Assembly (NCBI RefSeq): GCF_023159225.1
Contig: NC_063170.1
Span: forward strand, 28,422,301 to 28,486,300
Length of the DNA: 64,000 bases
Direction: 5' to 3'
DNA from: Perognathus longimembris pacificus
Taxonomy: Eukaryota; Chordata; Mammalia; Rodentia; Heteromyidae
Shown here: positions 59,018 through 64,000 of the stretch, one piece after another
Position numbering within the stretch: position 1 is the stretch's first letter
Layout: each line of letters starts with the position of its first letter
The notes under the pieces: generated by a model
Database searches by the model: none
Seen by the model: only the letters and a program-made list of their open reading frames with translations
What the model was told of the DNA's origin: nothing
Translations under genes and position numbers: made by a program

Positions 59018-59234
59018 GCCAGTCCTGGCGCTTTAACCTCTGGGCCTGGGCATGGTCCTGAGCTTTTGGATTCAAGGTTAGTGCTTTACCACCTGAAACA
59101 CAGCTCCACTTACAGATTTTGGTAGTTTATTGGAGATAAGAGTGTTACAGACTTTCCTGCCTGGGTTGACTTTGAACCGTGATCTCAGCTTCTGAGTATG
59201 TAGGATTACAGGCATGAGCCAGCGGCACCTAGCT
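59015..59234 (-). repeat. B1-Geo composite SINE
   Basis: Reverse: TTTTGCCAGTCCTGGCGCTT, then B1 complement (GTAGGATTACAGGCATGAGC). Confidence 0.78.
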
Positions 59235-59329
59235 TTGCAGTTAGTTTTTCTTCCATTTAGTTTTCTTCTTGTTTTGTAATGAAACAAAATGTTGATTAAT
59301 CTATTAAAATAATTTTAAGTGCCTGTTTT

Positions 59330-59542
59330 GTTTTTTGTTTGTTTTTTTTTTGCCAGTCCTGGGACTTGGACTCAGGGCCTGAGCACTGTCCCTGGCTTCT
59401 TCCCGCTCAAGGCTAGCACTCTGCCACTTGAGTCACAGTGCCACTTCTGGCCATTTTCTGTATATGTGGTGCTGGGGAATCGAACCCAGGGCTTCAAGTA
59501 TACGAGGCAAGCGCTCTTGCCACTAGGCCATATCCCCAGTCC
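59330..59542 (-). mobile_element. IDL-Geo SINE, intermediate subfamily
   Basis: A reverse copy with a perfect 14 bp TSD, TAAGTGCCTGTTTT, at 59316-59329 and 59543-59556. It has CTTCCCGCTC of the young group but older bases in the ID half. Confidence 0.95.
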
Positions 59543-60014
59543 TAAGTGCCTGTTTTTTAACTAGTTGTATTTTAGATGTTTAGCATGTAGCCATGAACAA
59601 AGCATACAAGAACCATGTTTCCAGGAAATTTAAATTCTCTTCAGAGAAAAAGGACTAAAATAAGAAAATTACTAGGGCTTTTCCAAAATAGAGGAAGATC
59701 TTTCAGGAAATGAAACAAGGAGCTAATGTTAGTAAGGACTATTATAAGTAACTTGTTGAATTTCACATTTGACACAGTGCTTTCATTTGTTATTTGTTTG
59801 AAAGAGTACTGCCATGGTCAGATACTCTCAAGAATATTTAACATCTTTACATGGTGTATGGTAATGTGTACACATAAAATATTTCAATTTTATCAAAAAA
59901 TTTACCATAATGACTTTCTTTGATGGGGTAAAAGGAAAAATGTTTAAACTGGTTTCCTTTCCTTTGCCTATGTGAAAGAAAATTGACACTACAAAGATAT
60001 AAAAATAATTCACA

Positions 60015-60232
60015 GAAACAATAGGACAAAAGGTGAACTAATTCAGCAGTGATACTCACTAGACACTATGTTAGAAATGAGCTACACACCTTGGGGGGGG
60101 GGGTGGGAAACTGGGAGAAAATGAAGGAGAGATGACACTATTCAAAAAGAAATGTACTCTTTACCTGACTTATATAACTATAACCCCTCTGTACATCACC
60201 TTTACAATAACAATTAAAAATTTAAAAATGAA
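60015..60232 (+). repeat. L1 3' end, sense
   Basis: A diverged 3' UTR end: G11 run at 60092-60102, AAAGAAATGTACTCTTTACC, CCCTCTGTACATCACC, A-rich end. Confidence 0.75.
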
Positions 60233-60333
60233 AATATTGAAAAGCTATGTAAACACTGAAATAACATTTATACAGTATTTGTATAAAATGTTAAATAATG
60301 TAGGTAACGCATGTCATTCAATAATAAGAATTC

Positions 60334-60934
60334 CAACTACATAGCGATTAGGAATGGTGAAATATTGTTACTCGCAGGGAAATGGTCAGAACTCAAACAA
60401 ATAATGTTGAGCGAGACAAGCCTAGAACACAGAAAACAAAGGGGCATGATCTCCCTGATATGTGACTGTTAAGAAAGGGAGATGGAGAGACAGTAGAGAC
60501 CAGGTCTGTGAAACCAAAAACTGCTTGTCAAATGGTACTTCCCACAGGATTGGGGCAGTGACCCAACAGTATGTAACTAAAACCAAACAACTACTCAACA
60601 TATAAAGGTCAAAAATCGACCTCTCAGTGGAATACATTAGCTCAAAAGCTATGTATCTACGTTCATATAAGACTACTGTCGACATATTGTCTAATATCGA
60701 CATTACATTTAAAGCCCTAGGCGAATTTTCTTGGGCTTGGCCATGTGGCTACTGTATATGTTCTTGATACATTGTGTATTGTATGTATGTCTACCTGACC
60801 TAGAGAAGGGAAAGAAAAACAGGGCGTAAGATATCACAAGAAATGTACACACTGCCCTACTATGTAACTGTACCCTTTTTGCACAACACCTTGTCAAAAA
60901 AAATGTGTTCAATTAATAAATAAATTAAATTAAA
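60334..60934 (+). mobile_element. 5'-truncated L1, sense
   Basis: Starts in the last part of ORF2 (GGGAAATGGTCAGAACTCAA; TTGAGCGAGACAAGCCTAGA) and ends ACACCTTGTCAAAAAAAATG with an AAATT-rich tail. The TSD AATAATAAGAATTC lies at 60320-60333 and 60935-60948. Confidence 0.9.
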
Positions 60935-60991
60935 AATAATAAGAATTCTAGAATTAGAAAAATGAAAATATGAAGAACAAGAATTAAAAAT

Positions 60992-61082
60992 GTTAGTGCT
61001 GGGATGTAGCTCAGTGGCAAAGCACTTCCTTAGCAAGTATAGTGTCCTGGGTTCAATCTCCAGTACCAAAAAAGAAAAAGAC
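60992..61082 (+). repeat. ID-type SINE monomer
   Basis: Forward: GCTGGGATGTAGCTCAGTGG, CCTGGGTTCAATCTCCAGTA, A-rich tail. Closest in the window to a plain ID element. Confidence 0.75.
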
Positions 61083-62244
61083 AAAAAAAACAACCAAAAA
61101 AATTATAAATTTTATAAGCTTATGGAAAGCCCATTTCACAATTCCAATGTCTTTTTTTCATAGCAGAAGTGATTATGCCCTGAGTCTTATCTTGGTGAGT
61201 CATGAAGATAAGAATAGATTTTAAGTTATATATCTGGCATAATTAACTTGAAACTAATATATATTTAATTTCAAAGTGATGCATGGTAAGAATACATAAT
61301 TGTCCCTGGATATATTTAAAACTCTCTATGATATTATATTTATATTGTTGCACGTTACTATTTTGAAATGTAATGGATGATATCTCTACTACTTCCTAAC
61401 GTAACTCAAAACTTAATTGGGACATTTGTCACTCTTAAGTCTACACCAATGAGTCGAATGAATCTGTGATGAAGTAGAACCCATAAAACTGTCTTGGAAA
61501 CTTTGTTGTGCACATCTCTTAATTTTTTGATTACCACAGTACTGTGAAAGTAATTATTAAGGATACCTCTTATTCTTATACCCAACAAATTTACGTATGT
61601 GTATATGGAATTCCTTCCTGACATACTACATATGAAGAGGAATTCTGTGTTTTCTATAAGGATAGTATGGAAGTCTGAAAATACTTTATGAACACTCATT
61701 CCATCCCTCTTCTAAGTATTGTACCCTATTTTCAAACAGCTCTATCCATTTCTGTTTCTACTTTTCCATTTGTAACTCTACATTTTTCATTGTATAAACA
61801 CCTGTCCATTGATAAGAAAATCACAAATGTTCTTCTTGGACCTTGGTAGATACACAGTTCTTCTGTGTGGAACATTTACCTACTTGAGGCCTAAGTGATG
61901 AATTAGATCAATAGGTGGTGGTTCACATGAATGGAGGGAGGATAGATTGATGGATGATCATGCTGTCCACTGTGTTCCTTTTGTCCAGACCAGCCCATTC
62001 CCTTAGGAACTCTCACAGAGTTATCCCATTTTCCTGTTGTAATCCACAGTGCCAAGGCAGCTCCCATTTATTCTGTTACACATAAAGACAAATGGGCATT
62101 ATCTGTACTTAGCTTGCTCTTTCCTGTCATCATACAAATAGAAATGATTTAGAAATTGAGTGTATTACAAATGTTTACTTTTACATATTACTTAACAATA
62201 CCCCCCAAGAACTATTTTTTAAGAAATATTTTACTTAGCTAAGT

Positions 62245-62829
62245 TGTCGGGGTCCTTTGCCCCCAGCACTCTCCTGGCCAGCAGGAGAGGCGGTAAGCAC
62301 ACCCGACAGAGCTGAGCCAAGAAAAGGTGAAAGGTCGAGGAACTGCCCGCACCCAGCCCCCCTTAGCTGGAGGACAATCAGACAGCCTGGGAGAGAGGTC
62401 TCAAAATCTCAGTTTATTCAGGGAGGAGTCACTCTTAAAAGGGTCAGAGAGCGGCAGGAAGGGGAGGGGTGTAGCGCACCTAGCTAGGGGCTATGAGGGG
62501 CGGCCTGAGCTGTCTGTCAAGGGTGGAGAGCGGAGGGACCAACCCTAAGAGGCGGCCTAATTCTAGTCTCAGCCCATAGGACCACCTCAGGGTTCACCAC
62601 CAGGTGCTATCTATCTTGGCTACAAGTGGTCCCAAGGCTGGGAGGCGGGGCCAGCTAGAACCGCCATTCTGATTCTGGGGAACCTGGAAGGCAGGCAGGA
62701 CTAACCACCCCTTCTGGGTTCCTGCATAACAGCCACAGGGCCCCAGGAATGGGAAAACAGGCGGGGCCAGCTGATTGCCTCTTAATGATACAGGGGCATG
62801 CCTCTTAATGATACAGGGCGTGCCCCACA
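62245..62829 (-). mobile_element. Solo LTR of an endogenous retrovirus (class II-like)
   Basis: A 585 bp GC-rich block starts TGTCGGGG and ends CCCCACA, near-perfect inverted ends, flanked by a perfect 6 bp TSD, CTAAGT (62239-62244 and 62830-62835). A 6 bp TSD is typical of class II (ERVK/IAP-like) elements. On the minus strand an AATAAA signal lies at about 62410-62416, which sets the orientation. A short direct repeat (GCCTCTTAATGATACAGGG) occurs twice near 62777-62818. No internal retroviral genes remain. Confidence 0.9.
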
Positions 62830-62964
62830 CTAAGTGAGATGGGAGAATCATTTTAGGTAAGGAATTCAAAACTAACCTGGGTAACAAAACATGACCACAT
62901 TCCTCTGCCACCTACACTCTCTAAAAAGAAAAACTAATAATAATTACATTTGTTATAGATAATC

Positions 62965-63098
62965 ATTTCAAACACCTCTGAATGTTATTATTTGTCCTCA
63001 TAATACAATAGTGTAACAAAGGTTTAGAGAAGGTAAGAAACTTAGCACAAGGTCACAGAACTGGGAAAGTGGCTGAGCTGGTAAATTATATTTGTCTC
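62965..63098 (-). repeat. MIR SINE fragment, antisense
   Basis: AAGGTTTAGAGAAGGTAAGA, then GCACAAGGTCACAGAACTGG and GTGGCTGAGCTGG match the reverse of the MIR core. Confidence 0.75.
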
Positions 63099-63361
63099 TA
63101 TCTCAACAAACTGTTATTAAAGATTATGCATTAACTGTGCTTGTATTTTAGTTCTTAAAATGAGGGACTATTCTCATTGATAACCAACAGTAGCCTATCT
63201 TCGTGTGTGTGTGTTTAACTACATAATATTATACTACTTAGATAGTGAATCTTTTGTTTCTTTCCTTGCATTTTCTGATGGCTTTTCCCATTATTTTTCA
63301 AATTATTATACTGTGTTACCATACTCTTGAGTGATCATTCATCACAAAATATATAATGTTT

Positions 63362-63715
63362 TGTGTAGAAGTAAGGCGACTAGGTAGGTCTAAACAATAT
63401 ACCCGAAGCAATATGCCTTGTTCTTAGAGCCAACTTGGTGCCTTGCTGGGTAGAGGGGGCTTTCCACACAGGTCTTCTTTGGATTATATGTGTGTCCTCA
63501 TCTGATTTATTTTGCTTATATTTTACACCTTTGTTATGTTTAAGTGTCCTCCTTTGGTTTTCTTTGCATATGTAACACTTTTGTTATTATAAATTCCTCA
63601 CACTTCATGTGGTTTGGGCCTATATAAAGCTTTGTGCTAGCTACATTGGAGCCTCCCAGTTCAGCCTTGTAAGTGGTGGCTTCTTTGTTTCTCATGATTG
63701 AGTTCCCTTACAACA
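63362..63715 (+). mobile_element. Possible LTR (about 354 bp)
   Basis: Candidate ends are TGTGTAGAAGTAAGG and CCCTTACAACA, partly inverted. The flanking GTTT and GTAT could be a 4 bp TSD with one mismatch. A TATA-like CCTATATAAAGC lies at about 63620-63632. Family unknown; the ends are uncertain. Confidence 0.4.
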
Positions 63716-64000
63716 GTATCTGTAATTCTAGAATAGATAGTGCATATAGATATAGTGAAAAAAATCAAAAGCAACCTTTAGTAATTCTGATATAAAATTT
63801 AGTAAAATATTGTTTTATCCTGGACTCAGACCAACCTTTTCAGAATATTTATTTTACTGTTAAGTTTGTAAGTACATGTGTAAGGGTGTTTCCTAGAAAT
63901 AAGCTCCCTCATTTACATCTGAATTTTAATTCCTCCTCAGTTGAGTTGTTTATTGCTACACAGCCACTTCTCAATATTTTTTTCAGTCAAGTTTAGAGAA

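Larger units (their letters stand above)
50565..64000 (+). other. ITFG1: ITFG1 intron (5' part)
   Basis: This begins with the donor GTAAGA and is phase 1. I searched for the expected continuation (Asp-Gly-Asp-Gly loop) and found none, so at least 13.4 kb is intron. About 52140-52400, 53400-53960, 55890-57270 and 61085-62235 show nothing I can name. Confidence 0.8.

Noticed and set aside
60992..61082. tRNA-like A and B boxes in ID/IDL monomers
   Set aside because: These come from the tRNA-Ala ancestry of the SINE. They cannot fold into an intact cloverleaf with normal length and are not tRNA genes.
62257..62548. GC-rich block with open frames, resembling a CpG island or exon
   Set aside because: It is inside a well-bounded solo LTR with a 6 bp TSD; the frames carry no known domain.

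Overview
This is a 64 kb piece of rodent nuclear DNA. It is AT-rich, dense in interspersed repeats, has no long open reading frame outside transposon remnants, and carries vertebrate-type splice sites. The commonest repeat is a dimeric SINE: a tRNA-Ala/ID-like left monomer (IDL) joined to a second monomer ending near 'CCAGGACTGGC' plus poly(A). It matches the published description of IDL-Geo, a SINE restricted to Geomyoidea (kangaroo rats, pocket mice, pocket gophers). I therefore read the source as a geomyoid rodent, genus undetermined.

The window lies inside one plus-strand gene. Three short internal exons, at 10145-10239, 42548-42609 and 50483-50564, have AG/GT borders, compatible phases and one continuous translation. 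I recognise that translation as ITFG1 (integrin alpha FG-GAP repeat containing 1; T-cell immunomodulatory protein/LINKIN). The introns are at least 10.1 kb (left edge), 32.3 kb, 7.9 kb and at least 13.4 kb (right edge). I found no exon of another gene, no functional RNA gene and no promoter or CpG island of the host gene.

The rest is intron, shaped by successive transposition. There are about 20 IDL-Geo SINEs, most with target-site duplications (TSDs) that I could read; older composite SINEs (B1-Geo, B1-B1-ID); and old MIR and L2 remnants. L1 fragments occur on both strands, including a 1.9 kb L1 with a 5' inversion and a near-perfect TSD at 53979-55871. There are two well-bounded solo LTRs (39655-40414 and 62245-62829), a third weaker LTR candidate near 63.4-63.7 kb, many microsatellites, and a roughly 300 bp palindromic AT-rich block at 19341-19665.

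The best signals for a second look are the AT-rich palindrome, SINE insertions with extra monomers inside a single pair of TSDs (28731-29081, 46399-46684), the recurrence of the Geo monomer in two unrelated dimers, the inverted L1, and the solo LTRs. I see no evidence of a new multi-gene system; apart from the ITFG1 exons, everything is compatible with intronic repeat turnover.
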